Source: Crocinitomicaceae bacterium (lineage in GTDB: Bacteria; Bacteroidota; Bacteroidia; Flavobacteriales_D; Sanyastnellaceae). From it: a stretch of DNA of 64,000 nucleotides. Positions 44,574 to 54,022 of the stretch are shown in pieces (within the stretch, counting starts at the first letter, position 1; the number at the start of each line of letters is the position of its first letter). The notes beneath the pieces were generated by a model. It worked only from the letters and a program-made list of their open reading frames with translations. It did not search any database and was not told where the DNA came from. The translations under genes and the position numbers were made by a program. The DNA lies in the NCBI GenBank assembly GCA_002722795.1, contig PBMY01000014.1, forward strand, positions 62,001-126,000, given 5' to 3'.

Positions 44574-45731
44574 CTACTCCGCACCAATCATTGCGTCAAG
44601 CTCAGCCTGTAAAGCGTCAATCTGCGATTGTAATCCAGAAATAATCTGAAGCAGTTCTTGGCCATTTAGACTAATTCCACCACTTACTACCAAATCGCCA
44701 TTAACTAAAGTTCCATCACTACTTACCTCAAAGGCATTTGACCTATCACTCTCACTCTCACCATCACCAACTACAAATAGAGTTCCCACTCTATCAATTT
44801 CATTGAACTGCCCGACAACAGTTGAATATTGTTGATCAGCAGTCACGTTATAACCAATAGCAGCGCTTGCTGTAGCAGATGCGACAGCTCTTCTTCCTGA
44901 AGCATGAGAATAACTGCCAATAGATTCAGTTTGGTATCCTTCAGCGTGTGATGCAAAACCAGTTGCTACACTTTCGAATCCTTCAGAGTGTGCAGCATCA
45001 GCAAGAGCTGAAGTCCCTTCACCCTCAGCATGAGCGCATGTAGAATTAGCAACAGTGTTTCTATTCTCAGCGTGAGAATACAAACCACTTGCAACTGTAT
45101 TCCAACCCTCAGCATGGGAAGCTGTATTTGTCGCCTCAGTTCGGTATCCCTCAGCGTGGCAATAGTTTGAAGTAGTTTCTGTTTGATAACCCTCAGCATG
45201 TGATCCAGTCCCTGCAGCGTCAGTTTGAAATCCTTCAGAGTGAGCGGCGGTAGAAGTTGCATTTGTTCCTTCACCTTCAGCGTGAGAACAAATCCCTGTA
45301 GCGGTACAGTTTTGGTTTGAAGCATTACTGTAAAAGCCAGTTGCTAGGCTAAACCTTCCACTAGCATTAGCATAATTTCCAGTAGCAGCACAACCATCGC
45401 CTTGTGTTGATGTTCCTGTAATAACGACATTACCTTGAACTAGACCGGCTGAATTTTGCTGTCCTACAGGAGTGATATCTTCAAATACGGTTACTTCAAT
45501 TAATGTCTTAATACCGTCAACTGTAGTCTCGCCTGTTCCACCAAATTCAACGGGTAAAATACCCTCTGGCTGAAAGGCTTCGCCATAAGTCGGCAAGAAA
45601 CCAAGTAAATCTGTAGATCCAATACTTCCGTCACCATCAAAATCTGGATTATAAGGAAGGAGCTCATTATCTGATTGAGCAAAGGAGCCTATACTTAAAA
45701 GTGCAAAAAGGGGTAATAATAAATTCTTCAT
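44574..45731 (-). CDS. YadA-head-like 14-residue-repeat surface protein with dockerin-like N-terminal motif
   Basis: Secreted protein of 385 residues. Signal peptide to residue 18 (SFAQ), a single EF-hand/dockerin-like motif (DFDGDGSIGSTDLLGFL near 29-46), about 60 beta-rich residues, then roughly thirteen 14-residue repeats (about 112-300) of the SHAEGxxTxATGxx type, which form the left-handed beta-roll of YadA-like trimeric adhesin heads. A coiled coil of about 25 residues closes the chain. No YadA membrane anchor or type IX CTD is present. Probably a trimeric surface fibre or adhesin; export route unknown. Confidence 0.8.
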   Translation of the reverse strand: MKNLLLPLFALLSIGSFAQSDNELLPYNPDFDGDGSIGSTDLLGFLPTYGEAFQPEGILPVEFGGTGETTVDGIKTLIEVTVFEDITPVGQQNSAGLVQGNVVITGTSTQGDGCAATGNYANASGRFSLATGFYSNASNQNCTATGICSHAEGEGTNATSTAAHSEGFQTDAAGTGSHAEGYQTETTSNYCHAEGYRTEATNTASHAEGWNTVASGLYSHAENRNTVANSTCAHAEGEGTSALADAAHSEGFESVATGFASHAEGYQTESIGSYSHASGRRAVASATASAAIGYNVTADQQYSTVVGQFNEIDRVGTLFVVGDGESESDRSNAFEVSSDGTLVNGDLVVSGGISLNGQELLQIISGLQSQIDALQAELDAMIGAE

Positions 45732-45733
45732 AA

Positions 45734-48532
45734 CTAACCTACGATATTGATGATTCGACCTGGGACCACAATGACTTTGTGTATCTCTCGGCCATCCATG
45801 TGTTTTAATGTGTTCTCATCCAACCTTGCTATAGTTTCGACTTCATCAGCCGGCGTATCAGCAGGGAGGGTGAGTTTAAATCTTACTTTTCCGTTGAATG
45901 AAACGGGATATGTAACTTCATCAGCTACAAGGTATTGAGAATCTGCCTCAGGCCAAACAGCATCGATTACAAATTCTTCTCCACCAACTTCTTTCCAAAG
46001 CTCTTCAGCGAGGTGAGGAGCGTAAGGACTAAGAAGAATAACTAAATCCTTCAAAGCACTGTTAGAGCATGACTCCTTCAAACCTCCAAGCTCATTAACG
46101 GCAATCATCATAGCACTGACAACTGTATTGAAAGCGTGCCTTTCTAGATCTGAGCTTACTTTTTCAATAGTCTTGTGCACTATCCTCAACTCCTCAACTG
46201 AAGCGTCTTTATCCTCAGCCGAACTGACCAATCGTACGAACTTCCTCAAAAAGTTGTGTACTCCACTTATTCCCTGAGTATCCCATGGTTTACTTTGAGT
46301 AAGAGGCCCCAAAAACATCTCATAACATCTAAGTGTGTCAGCGCCATACTTTTCTACAAGTTCGTCAGGAGTCTGTACGTTGTACTTAGACTTAGACATC
46401 TTCTCCACCTCGTGACCACAAGTGTAAGTACCGTCATCACCGAGAATAAATACAGCATCTGCATATTCCTCTCTCCAAGCCTTAAATCCTTCTAAATCGA
46501 GCTTATCGTTGTCAACTAAATTAACATCTACATGAAGCCTCTGCACTTGGTATTCCTTACGCTTTTCGAAGCTCACAAATTTTGAAGTTCCTTTCACTCT
46601 GTAAACGAAGCTTGATCGACCGAGAATCATGCCTTGGTTAATCATTGTCTTAAAGGGCTCGTCAAAACCGATCAAGTCCATATCGTTCAAGAATTTAGTC
46701 CAAAACCTAGAATATAGCAGGTGCCCTGTGGTGTGCTCAGCTCCCCCAACGTAAAGATCCACTTGACCCCAGTAATCTGATTTGGACCTATCACAAAACG
46801 CCTCAGAATTATGAGGGTCCATAAATCTTAAAAAGTACCAAGAAGATCCAGCCCAACCAGGCATTGTATTAGTCTCCATTCTATCTCCCTTAAAAACTGG
46901 CCAATCCTCTTTTGCAGCACGCGCAAGTGGAGGTTCGCCATCAGCAGTAGGCAAATAAGCGTCGACAGATGGGAGATTAACAAGCTTGTCCTCTATAAGC
47001 TGTGGGATATCATCAACGTAGCAAATTGGAAAAGGTTCGCCCCAATATCTTTGGCGAGAAAATACGGCGTCTCTTAATCTGTAGTTAACTCTTTTTTCTC
47101 CGTGGCCGCTAGACTCTAGAATTTCAATAGCTGCAGTGATGGCGTCTTTTTTTGACTTGCCATTGAGATCTTTCGAACCTTTGAGAATTGCTGTGTCATC
47201 AGAACATACTCCCAGGTCAGTGTCGAACCCATCGAAAATTGCGGGGATCTCGATATTAAAGTGCTTTGCGAATTTCCAATCTCTTTCGTCGCCAGCGGGG
47301 ACAGCCATGATGGCTCCTGTTCCGTAACCAATCAGAACGTACTCTGCTATGTAAACTGGAATTTCATTTCCAGTTAATGGGTGCAAGACGCTACCACCGA
47401 GGGCAACACCTGTTACTTCTTTATCGCCTTGACGTTCTCTCTCACTTTTTCGTCCTGAAACGATTAGGTACTGCTCAACTACCTGGTGATTTGCTTCTGT
47501 CGTTAATTCGCGTACGAGCTCATGCTCGGGGGCTAGAACTATGAAACTCACTCCGTAAATGGTTTCGGGGCGAGTTGTAAACACCTTTAATGACTTGCCT
47601 GTTGAAGTTCTGAACTTAACTACGACACCTTCTGAACGACCTATCCAATTTTTTTGTGCTTCCTTAATGCTGTCCGTCCAGTTCACGTCGTCTAATCCTG
47701 AGAGAAGTCTTTCAGAATAGGCTGTGATACGCATCATCCACTGACGCATTTTCTTCTTTTCAACGGGGTGGCCGCCGCGCACTGATAGACCGTCCTTTAA
47801 TTCGTCATTAGCAAGTACAGTGCCTAGTTCGGGGCACCAGTTTACTTCTGAATCTGCTAGGTATGCAAGTCGGAATTGCATGAGGAGGACGCTTTTTTGG
47901 GCCTTGTTAAATGAGTTCCAATCTGTAGCGGTGAACGTTCCAGCGAAGTTTTCGCCGAAGTGAGGGAACAAGCTCATGTCTAGACCTTTGAACCAATTGT
48001 CGTCGCAGGCGGGATTTACTGAGAAATTGCCGTTTGTTTCAAACGCGGTAACTAGATCGCTCAAGGGGCGTGCTTTTCCTGCATCGCGGTCGAACCAAGC
48101 TTGGAAGAGTCGCCCAAAAATCCATTGAGTCCACTTGTAATAACTTGGGTCAGAAGTCATAATCTCACGGCTCCAGTCGAATGAGAAACCTATCTTCTTC
48201 ATTTGGTCCCTGTAGCGATTAGTGTTTGCTTTTGTCGTTAAAGCTGGGTGTTGCCCAGTTTGAATGGCGTACTGCTCAGCAGGTAGACCAAAACTATCAA
48301 AGCCCATAGGGTGCAAGACGTTAAAGCCTTTGTGTCTTTTATAACGAGCTATCACGTCAGATGCGATATATCCGAGTGGGTGACCCACATGTAATCCCGC
48401 ACCAGAAGGGTATGGGAACATATCGAGTATATAGAATTTGGGCTTACCCTCAACCTCTTCTACTTTGTACTTAAGGCCATTTTCCCACGCCTCTTGCCAA
48501 TCCTGTTCTATCCTGAGAAAATCGTAATTCAT
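45734..48532 (-). CDS. leuS: Leucyl-tRNA synthetase
   Basis: Class I synthetase of 932 residues that charges tRNA-Leu. The HIGH motif reads AGLHVGHPLGY near residue 47, the KMSKS motif EKMSKSKYN near 712, and a CP1 editing domain lies between them (about 230-440 with TTRPETIYGV). Length normal or slightly long. The start at 48532 lies 34 nt downstream of a complete promoter. Confidence 0.97.
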   Translation of the reverse strand: MNYDFLRIEQDWQEAWENGLKYKVEEVEGKPKFYILDMFPYPSGAGLHVGHPLGYIASDVIARYKRHKGFNVLHPMGFDSFGLPAEQYAIQTGQHPALTTKANTNRYRDQMKKIGFSFDWSREIMTSDPSYYKWTQWIFGRLFQAWFDRDAGKARPLSDLVTAFETNGNFSVNPACDDNWFKGLDMSLFPHFGENFAGTFTATDWNSFNKAQKSVLLMQFRLAYLADSEVNWCPELGTVLANDELKDGLSVRGGHPVEKKKMRQWMMRITAYSERLLSGLDDVNWTDSIKEAQKNWIGRSEGVVVKFRTSTGKSLKVFTTRPETIYGVSFIVLAPEHELVRELTTEANHQVVEQYLIVSGRKSERERQGDKEVTGVALGGSVLHPLTGNEIPVYIAEYVLIGYGTGAIMAVPAGDERDWKFAKHFNIEIPAIFDGFDTDLGVCSDDTAILKGSKDLNGKSKKDAITAAIEILESSGHGEKRVNYRLRDAVFSRQRYWGEPFPICYVDDIPQLIEDKLVNLPSVDAYLPTADGEPPLARAAKEDWPVFKGDRMETNTMPGWAGSSWYFLRFMDPHNSEAFCDRSKSDYWGQVDLYVGGAEHTTGHLLYSRFWTKFLNDMDLIGFDEPFKTMINQGMILGRSSFVYRVKGTSKFVSFEKRKEYQVQRLHVDVNLVDNDKLDLEGFKAWREEYADAVFILGDDGTYTCGHEVEKMSKSKYNVQTPDELVEKYGADTLRCYEMFLGPLTQSKPWDTQGISGVHNFLRKFVRLVSSAEDKDASVEELRIVHKTIEKVSSDLERHAFNTVVSAMMIAVNELGGLKESCSNSALKDLVILLSPYAPHLAEELWKEVGGEEFVIDAVWPEADSQYLVADEVTYPVSFNGKVRFKLTLPADTPADEVETIARLDENTLKHMDGREIHKVIVVPGRIINIVG

Positions 48533-48565
48533 ATTCCTATTCCAAGTGCTTTAATATACAGCATG

Positions 48566-48595
48566 CAAAGGTATAGTCTATGACACGACAGGCAA
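48566..48595 (-). promoter_or_regulatory. leuS promoter, TTG-N19-TACCTTTG
   Basis: On the minus strand a TTG (48593-48595) stands 19 nt before an exact TAnnTTTG box (48566-48573). This is the best two-part Bacteroidota promoter in the window. The predicted leader is about 28 nt. Confidence 0.65.
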
Positions 48596-48626
48596 CCAAA
48601 TAGTTGCATCTCCGTCTTATAATTGA

Positions 48627-49289
48627 ATGCAGTTCTCACAAACACATTTATCCGTAACAGGTCTTAAAAAGTCAGTTTTGTGTCGCGTATCTTCTAAAGG
48701 CAAACAGAAAAAGGTGTACCTGACATTCAATGATGGGCCTAACCAACAGATAACGCCTTGGGTAGCAGAAAAGCTAAAAGAAGCGGGGGGAGTTAAGGCA
48801 ACTTTTTTCTGTGTGGGTGAAAATGCTGAGAAACATCCTGAGCTTTTAAATTTGCTTAAAGAAGAGGGACATGAATTGGCAAATCACAGCCAAGGTCATG
48901 AAAGTGGTTGGGCAACTTCACAGAAATCGTATTTCAGAAGTTTCCTTGAATGTGAAAACACTTTAGGCAAAACCTCACATTTCAGACCACCATATGGTCG
49001 TATAACTCGCAATCAAGCAAAAGCTCTTGCTACAAGAACCCAAATTGTACTTTGGGATGTTGAGTCAGGCGATTACGATACTTCTAGATCTGGGAAACAA
49101 TGTTTCCATAGTTTAATAAACCAAACTCAACCAGGTAGTATCGTACAATTTAGAGATAGCGAGCGTTCAGCACCTAGGCTTATCTATGCATTGCCAGAAT
49201 ATCTAAAGTGGCTTAAAGAAAACGGATACACTCCGTCACTCATTCCTAAGGATACATCAAAAAACAACAATCAAAAAAACTTAGTTTGA
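48627..49289 (+). CDS. Polysaccharide deacetylase (NodB) homologue with degenerate active site
   Basis: Protein of 220 residues with the NodB fold. Motif 1 reads TFNDGP, so the catalytic base Asp is Asn35 while the metal Asp36 stays. The metal histidines are kept (HSQGH, 87 and 91), as are RPPYG (120) and the WDVESGDYD motif (Asp144). In the last motif (SIVQFRDS) the catalytic His is Arg176. Two of the catalytic residues are therefore missing although the zinc site is whole, so it may bind glycans without deacetylating. No signal peptide is clear. Convergent with the DUF349 gene. Confidence 0.82.
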   Translation: MQFSQTHLSVTGLKKSVLCRVSSKGKQKKVYLTFNDGPNQQITPWVAEKLKEAGGVKATFFCVGENAEKHPELLNLLKEEGHELANHSQGHESGWATSQKSYFRSFLECENTLGKTSHFRPPYGRITRNQAKALATRTQIVLWDVESGDYDTSRSGKQCFHSLINQTQPGSIVQFRDSERSAPRLIYALPEYLKWLKENGYTPSLIPKDTSKNNNQKNLV

Positions 49290-50990
49290 TTGCTCAGCTA
49301 CCGCTTCTCTAAGAAGCTTCAGCTTAGCTTTTATTTCCTCAATTTCTCTTTGGAAACCCTTGATGGTTTTCTCAGCTTGATCAATAATGCTTTGGGCTCC
49401 CTTTCCGGTGAATCTAGACATATTTTCCTCCGTCGAAGAAATCTTAGAGTTGAGTCTATTGATTTTGTCGCGAAGAATTGATTGCTCACGTCTAAGATCT
49501 CTTTCACCACCTTGAGCAAGTCTTTCAACTCTATCAGAGTAATTAGCAACAGACCTTTCAGACCTATCTGCACTTAATGCGTCATAGTGAGTGTCCATTG
49601 CTTTAGAGAACTTATTTAAAAGTTCATCCATATTTTTTCTCGGGACAAACCCCACTCCTCTCCACTCTTCAGAGAATGCCTTAAGCTTATTCAGGTCGTC
49701 AGCTCTGTTCTTAGTAAGCTTAAACTCTTCAACCTTTTTAAGAATACCTCTCTTGATTTCAAGGTTTGCTTTCTCAGTTTTATTTCGCTCTGCAAATTGT
49801 GCCTTTTTAGCGTTGAAGAAGTTATCTTGGGCTTTGTGGAATTTGCGCCAAAGTCTATGTTCATCACTCGGAGGACATGAACCAGTTTTTTTCCAATCTT
49901 TTTGAAGTTGAAGCATTGCCTGAGTTGTCTCCCTCCAGTTTGTACTTTCCTGAAGTGACTCAGCCTTTTCAATTAGAGCCATCTTTGCTTTCTTAGCACC
50001 CTTGCCCTCTTCCTTCATTTTTTCGTAGTAGATCTGTTTCTTTTCAAAGAATACGTCTGCTAACTCACGGAATTGCTTCCAAAGATCTTCGTTGTGCTCC
50101 TTTCCGGCAAAACCTATAGCCTTCCACTTCTTTTGTAATTCTATAACCTTCGAAGTAAGCTTCTGCCAAGCCTTATGGTTTGGCTCAAAGTCACTTGCAA
50201 GGAGATCACGAAGCTCATTAATTACTGCGTCTTTTTGCTTTTTATTGTCCTTAAATCCCTCGCGGACCTTTTCGTAGTGAGTCTTTACTTCGGCAAACAC
50301 AGGGCGTGTTAAACTAAAGAACTTATCGCTCATTTCCTTGTAAGTATCCCTTGGAGAAGGGCCTACGTCAAGCCATTGCTTTTGAATGTCTCTTGCCGCT
50401 TTCTCTCTCTCCTTTATATCTGCTACGTCACTAAGTTTTGAAGCCTCTTCAATTAACTCAACTTTTTTCCTGTGGTTAACCTGCAGGTCATTTTCTTGAA
50501 GCTGTTTGTAGATATTGATATTGTAGAAAAACTCGTCTCTCAACCTGTAGTATTCATCGTGCACTTCCTTGTAATTATTTCCAGGGACGTCTCCAATATC
50601 ATCCCACTTTTCTCTCACTTTATTAAATGAGTCAAAAGCTTTACCAATGTTCTCCTCTTCTTGAATGATGTTTCGAAGCTCCTGAAGCAGGCCTTGCTTT
50701 ATGACCAAATTAGCTCGTTGTTCTTTAGAAATCTTTGCCTTCCAAGCATTTTCTCGAGTCTTAAACTCTTTAGCGAGGTCTTCAAATTTCTCTTCTTCCT
50801 CTGTCGGTTTATAAACAAAGGTTTCATCAAGTTCGTGCTCTTCCTTTTCCCAAACTTCTTTCTGTGAACGAATTTCGTCCTGTGTTAAAGCCCTAAAAGA
50901 ACGGATAGCATTACGCACATCCTTTCGGATGGCTTCCAAATCTTCATTTTGAAGAAGATCGTGGATACGTTGCAATAGTTCAGACCGCAT
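49281..50990 (-). CDS. DUF349 repeat protein
   Basis: Cytoplasmic, highly charged helical protein of 569 residues with five DUF349 units, each holding a W-x-x-[IV/T]-G-x-x-P core: REKWDDIGDVP, QKQWLDVGPSP, QKKWKAIGFAG, QKDWKKTGSCP and SEEWRGVGFVP. The C-terminus is a coiled coil. The domain occurs widely in Bacteroidota and Actinobacteria and has no firm function. Divergent from recX; tail-to-tail overlap of 9 nt with the deacetylase homologue. Confidence 0.92.
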   Translation of the reverse strand: MRSELLQRIHDLLQNEDLEAIRKDVRNAIRSFRALTQDEIRSQKEVWEKEEHELDETFVYKPTEEEEKFEDLAKEFKTRENAWKAKISKEQRANLVIKQGLLQELRNIIQEEENIGKAFDSFNKVREKWDDIGDVPGNNYKEVHDEYYRLRDEFFYNINIYKQLQENDLQVNHRKKVELIEEASKLSDVADIKEREKAARDIQKQWLDVGPSPRDTYKEMSDKFFSLTRPVFAEVKTHYEKVREGFKDNKKQKDAVINELRDLLASDFEPNHKAWQKLTSKVIELQKKWKAIGFAGKEHNEDLWKQFRELADVFFEKKQIYYEKMKEEGKGAKKAKMALIEKAESLQESTNWRETTQAMLQLQKDWKKTGSCPPSDEHRLWRKFHKAQDNFFNAKKAQFAERNKTEKANLEIKRGILKKVEEFKLTKNRADDLNKLKAFSEEWRGVGFVPRKNMDELLNKFSKAMDTHYDALSADRSERSVANYSDRVERLAQGGERDLRREQSILRDKINRLNSKISSTEENMSRFTGKGAQSIIDQAEKTIKGFQREIEEIKAKLKLLREAVAEQSN

Positions 50991-51057
50991 AACGGTTATA
51001 AATTTCTAGTTAGAAGGTTGCAAATATCGTGTATCTAAAGCAACCTTTGGCTATAAT

Positions 51058-51495
51058 ATGGAGTGGAAAGAGAAAATAAGACATTGGTGCGCTAGGTGTG
51101 AAAGGTCAAGGTCTGAGACTAAGTCGAAACTAAACAGCCTAATAGCATCCCCACGAGAAGCTGATGAATTCCTAGAAATCCTTGAAAAAGAGGGGTTTAT
51201 AAACGAAGAAAGATTCATGCGCGCATTCATCCACGACCATTTTAAACTTAAGAATTGGGGGCCTCGCAAGCTATATCATGCTTTATTGAAAAAGGGATGT
51301 GAGTCACACCAAATTGAAGAGAATTTGGCCTTAATTACCCCAAAAGAGGTGCGGAACGCCTTAAATCAAACAATTGCTTTACGCTTTACACTCTATCCTG
51401 ATGAGCATAAAACGCATCGTGAAAGGCTCATTAGATATCTACAAAACAGAGGATATACTTTGGATAACATCCTATCAGCTCTTAGTAGGTTATAA
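51058..51495 (+). CDS. recX: RecX family regulator
   Basis: Three-helix-repeat protein of 145 residues that modulates RecA filaments. Recognisable by [10 protein letters not shown] near the start, the [24 protein letters not shown] region (split by the repeat boundary) and [15 protein letters not shown] final repeat follows. It lies 13 nt upstream of prfB, but prfB seems to have its own promoter in that gap. An AACCTTTG box (7 of 8) stands about 9 nt before the start. Confidence 0.9.
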   Translation: MEWKEKIRHWCARCERSRSETKSKLNSLIASPREADEFLEILEKEGFINEERFMRAFIHDHFKLKNWGPRKLYHALLKKGCESHQIEENLALITPKEVRNALNQTIALRFTLYPDEHKTHRERLIRYLQNRGYTLDNILSALSRL

Positions 51496-51496
51496 C

Positions 51497-51504
51497 TACC
51501 TTTG
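51497..51504 (+). promoter_or_regulatory. -7 box TACCTTTG ending 5 nt before prfB
   Basis: Exact TAnnTTTG match that begins 2 nt after the recX stop and is separated from the prfB ATG (51509) by TAGT only. The transcript would begin at or next to the ATG. Confidence 0.55.
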
Positions 51505-51508
51505 TAGT

Positions 51509-52615
51509 ATGTTGAATTTGGACCAAATTGAAGCACTTCAAAAGCGTGTTGATGCGCTTAAAGAGTACTTACAGATTGAAACAAAGAGGATGGAGGTTCA
51601 TGAGGATGAAAAACAAACTCATGATCCTGAATTTTGGAATGACTCTAAGAACGCGGAACAAGTGATGAAGCGTATTAGGTCAAAGAAAGCTTGGGTGACC
51701 AAATTCGACAATTGCAGTTCTTCAGTAGAGGATTTGGGAGTCCTTTATGAATTTATGAAAGCCGGAGAGGAATCACCGGAAGAGTTGGGTTCAGCATACG
51801 ATCGAGTAATCAAAACGGTTGAGGATCTTGAATTCCAAAACATGCTCAGCGCAGAAGAAGACGGCCTCAATGCCGTTATGCAAATCACATCAGGAGCAGG
51901 CGGAACTGAAAGCTGCGATTGGGCCTCAATGTTGATGCGTATGTATCGCATGTATGGGGACAAGGCGGGGTTCAGTATTAAAGAACTTCAACTTCAGGAA
52001 GGAGATCCCGCTGGGATTAAGCAGGTAACTTTAGAGTTTGAAGGAGATTTTGCCTACGGGATGCTCAAGGGAGAAAATGGAGTTCACAGACTTGTGCGTA
52101 TCAGTCCTTTTGACTCAAACGCTCGAAGACACACATCATTTGTTTCGGTTTACGTTTATCCACTAGTAGACGATTCAATTGAAATAACAGTTAATCCAGC
52201 AGATATTAGTTGGGACACCTTCCGTTCAGGTGGTGCCGGAGGCCAAAACGTAAATAAGGTTGAGACGGGAGTGCGTCTTAAGCACGAACCTACAGGTATA
52301 GTAATTGAGAATACAGAAACTCGTTCACAGCTTGGTAACAGAGAAAAAGCTATGCAACTTCTAAAATCTCAACTTTTCGAAATAGAGCGTGCAAGATTAA
52401 ATGAAGCTCGTGACGAAATTGAAGCTAACAAAAAGAAAATTGAATGGGGTTCTCAAATACGATCTTATGTTATGCAGCCATATAAAATGGTCAAGGACAT
52501 TAGAACCGGCCACGAAACCTCAAATATAGATGCAGTTATGAATGGTGATATAGAAGGTTTTTTAAAAGCATACCTTATGCAAGTCGGATCAGCATCAAAT
52601 TCAACAACGGAATAA
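51509..52615 (+). CDS. prfB: Peptide chain release factor 2, without frameshift site
   Basis: Terminates translation at UGA and UAA. From the ATG at 51509 the protein has 368 residues, with the codon-recognition SPF motif ([11 protein letters not shown] near 200) and the catalytic GGQ ([13 protein letters not shown] near 246). The gene is one open frame: at the place of the usual in-frame UGA it reads [10 protein letters not shown], so the common +1 programmed frameshift is absent. The open frame upstream to 51374 lies in recX and is not used. Confidence 0.96.
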   Translation: MLNLDQIEALQKRVDALKEYLQIETKRMEVHEDEKQTHDPEFWNDSKNAEQVMKRIRSKKAWVTKFDNCSSSVEDLGVLYEFMKAGEESPEELGSAYDRVIKTVEDLEFQNMLSAEEDGLNAVMQITSGAGGTESCDWASMLMRMYRMYGDKAGFSIKELQLQEGDPAGIKQVTLEFEGDFAYGMLKGENGVHRLVRISPFDSNARRHTSFVSVYVYPLVDDSIEITVNPADISWDTFRSGGAGGQNVNKVETGVRLKHEPTGIVIENTETRSQLGNREKAMQLLKSQLFEIERARLNEARDEIEANKKKIEWGSQIRSYVMQPYKMVKDIRTGHETSNIDAVMNGDIEGFLKAYLMQVGSASNSTTE

Positions 52616-52624
52616 TCTAGCGCT

Positions 52625-54019
52625 ATGACAGAATACAGAATTGAAAAAGATACTATTGGAGAAGTAAAAGTGCCTGCGGATGTTCTTTGGGGACCCCAAA
52701 CTGAACGTTCAAGGAATAACTTTAAGATTGGACCTTCAGCTTCAATGCCTCTTGAAATTGTTTACGCTTTTGCTCATCTTAAAAGAGCAGCTGCTATCAC
52801 AAATTATGAATGCGGAGTGCTTGAAAAAGCTAAGAGAGACCTTATTTCTAAAGCATGTTCAGAAATTCTTGAAGGGGGATACGACGATCAATTTCCTCTA
52901 GTTGTTTGGCAAACTGGATCGGGGACTCAGTCAAACATGAATGTGAACGAAGTGATCTCAAATCTTTGTCACATTTTAAATGGAGGCACTCTTGGTGAGG
53001 GCGACAAGCTCATCCACCCTAATGACGACGTAAATATGAGTCAATCATCTAACGACACTTTCCCGACAGCAATGCACATCGCTGCGTACACGATGATTGT
53101 GGGCACTACAATCCCCGGCATAAATCAGCTTCGAGCTTCTCTAGACGCAAAGGCCAAATCCCTAGACTCAGTTGTAAAAATTGGACGTACTCACCTAATG
53201 GACGCTACGCCACTTACTTTGGGCCAAGAATTCTCAGGTTATGTAGCCCAAATCGACTACGGTCTAAAAGCTCTTCACTCATCTCTCGCCCACTTAAGCG
53301 AACTCGCCCTTGGTGGTACAGCGGTAGGAACGGGGATAAACACCCCAGACGGGTATTCAGAAAAAGTGGCAGCACATATAGCCTCGTCAACCGGACATCC
53401 GCTCGTAACTGCGCCAAACAAATTTGAAGCCCTCGCTGCTCACGACGCAATTGTAGAATCTCACGGAGCTCTACGTCAACTAGCAGTTTCACTAAACAAG
53501 ATTGCAAATGACATTAGAATGATGGGTTCAGGGCCTCGATCAGGAATAGGTGAACTTCAAATTCCTGCTAATGAGCCCGGATCTTCAATCATGCCAGGAA
53601 AGGTTAACCCAACACAATGCGAAGCCTTAACGATGGTTTGCGCTCAGGTAATGGGTAACGACATGGCCGTTTCTGTTGCTGGATCTCAAGGTCATTACGA
53701 GCTCAACGTCTTCAAGCCCATGATGGCCAAAAATATCCTTGAATCGGCAAGACTTATAGGTGATGCGGCTGTTTCTTTTGCAGAAAACTGCATTGATGGC
53801 ATTGTAGCAAATGAAGCTAGAATCAACCAGCTAGTTGACAATAGCCTTATGCTTGTTACAGCACTGAACACAAAGATTGGTTATTACAAGAGTGCTGAGA
53901 TTGCGAACAAAGCTCATACAGAAGGAACGACCCTAAAAGCCGCAGCTCTCTCACTTGGATATCTTACTGAAGAGGAGTACGACGCTTGGGTTGTGCCTTC
54001 AGATATGACAGGGAACTAA
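52625..54019 (+). CDS. fumC: Fumarate hydratase class II
   Basis: Iron-independent fumarase (464 residues) of the TCA cycle, hydrating fumarate to malate. Motifs: [16 protein letters not shown] near 97, the [13 protein letters not shown] region near 139, [17 protein letters not shown] near 186 and the signature [15 protein letters not shown] near 317. Length normal. It is 9 nt after prfB. It uses the product of the succinate dehydrogenase encoded at 1135-4659. Confidence 0.97.
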   Translation: MTEYRIEKDTIGEVKVPADVLWGPQTERSRNNFKIGPSASMPLEIVYAFAHLKRAAAITNYECGVLEKAKRDLISKACSEILEGGYDDQFPLVVWQTGSGTQSNMNVNEVISNLCHILNGGTLGEGDKLIHPNDDVNMSQSSNDTFPTAMHIAAYTMIVGTTIPGINQLRASLDAKAKSLDSVVKIGRTHLMDATPLTLGQEFSGYVAQIDYGLKALHSSLAHLSELALGGTAVGTGINTPDGYSEKVAAHIASSTGHPLVTAPNKFEALAAHDAIVESHGALRQLAVSLNKIANDIRMMGSGPRSGIGELQIPANEPGSSIMPGKVNPTQCEALTMVCAQVMGNDMAVSVAGSQGHYELNVFKPMMAKNILESARLIGDAAVSFAENCIDGIVANEARINQLVDNSLMLVTALNTKIGYYKSAEIANKAHTEGTTLKAAALSLGYLTEEEYDAWVVPSDMTGN

Positions 54020-54022
54020 ACT

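Noticed and set aside
44966-45325. Regularly spaced similar repeats and a long second frame, looking like an array
   Set aside because: They encode the 14-residue head repeats of the surface protein; repeats are imperfect at DNA level and lack unique spacers, so it is not CRISPR, and the second frame is a by-product.
51374-51508. N-terminal extension of prfB
   Set aside because: Entirely inside recX and without family similarity; ATG 51509 follows a promoter box and starts the conserved region.
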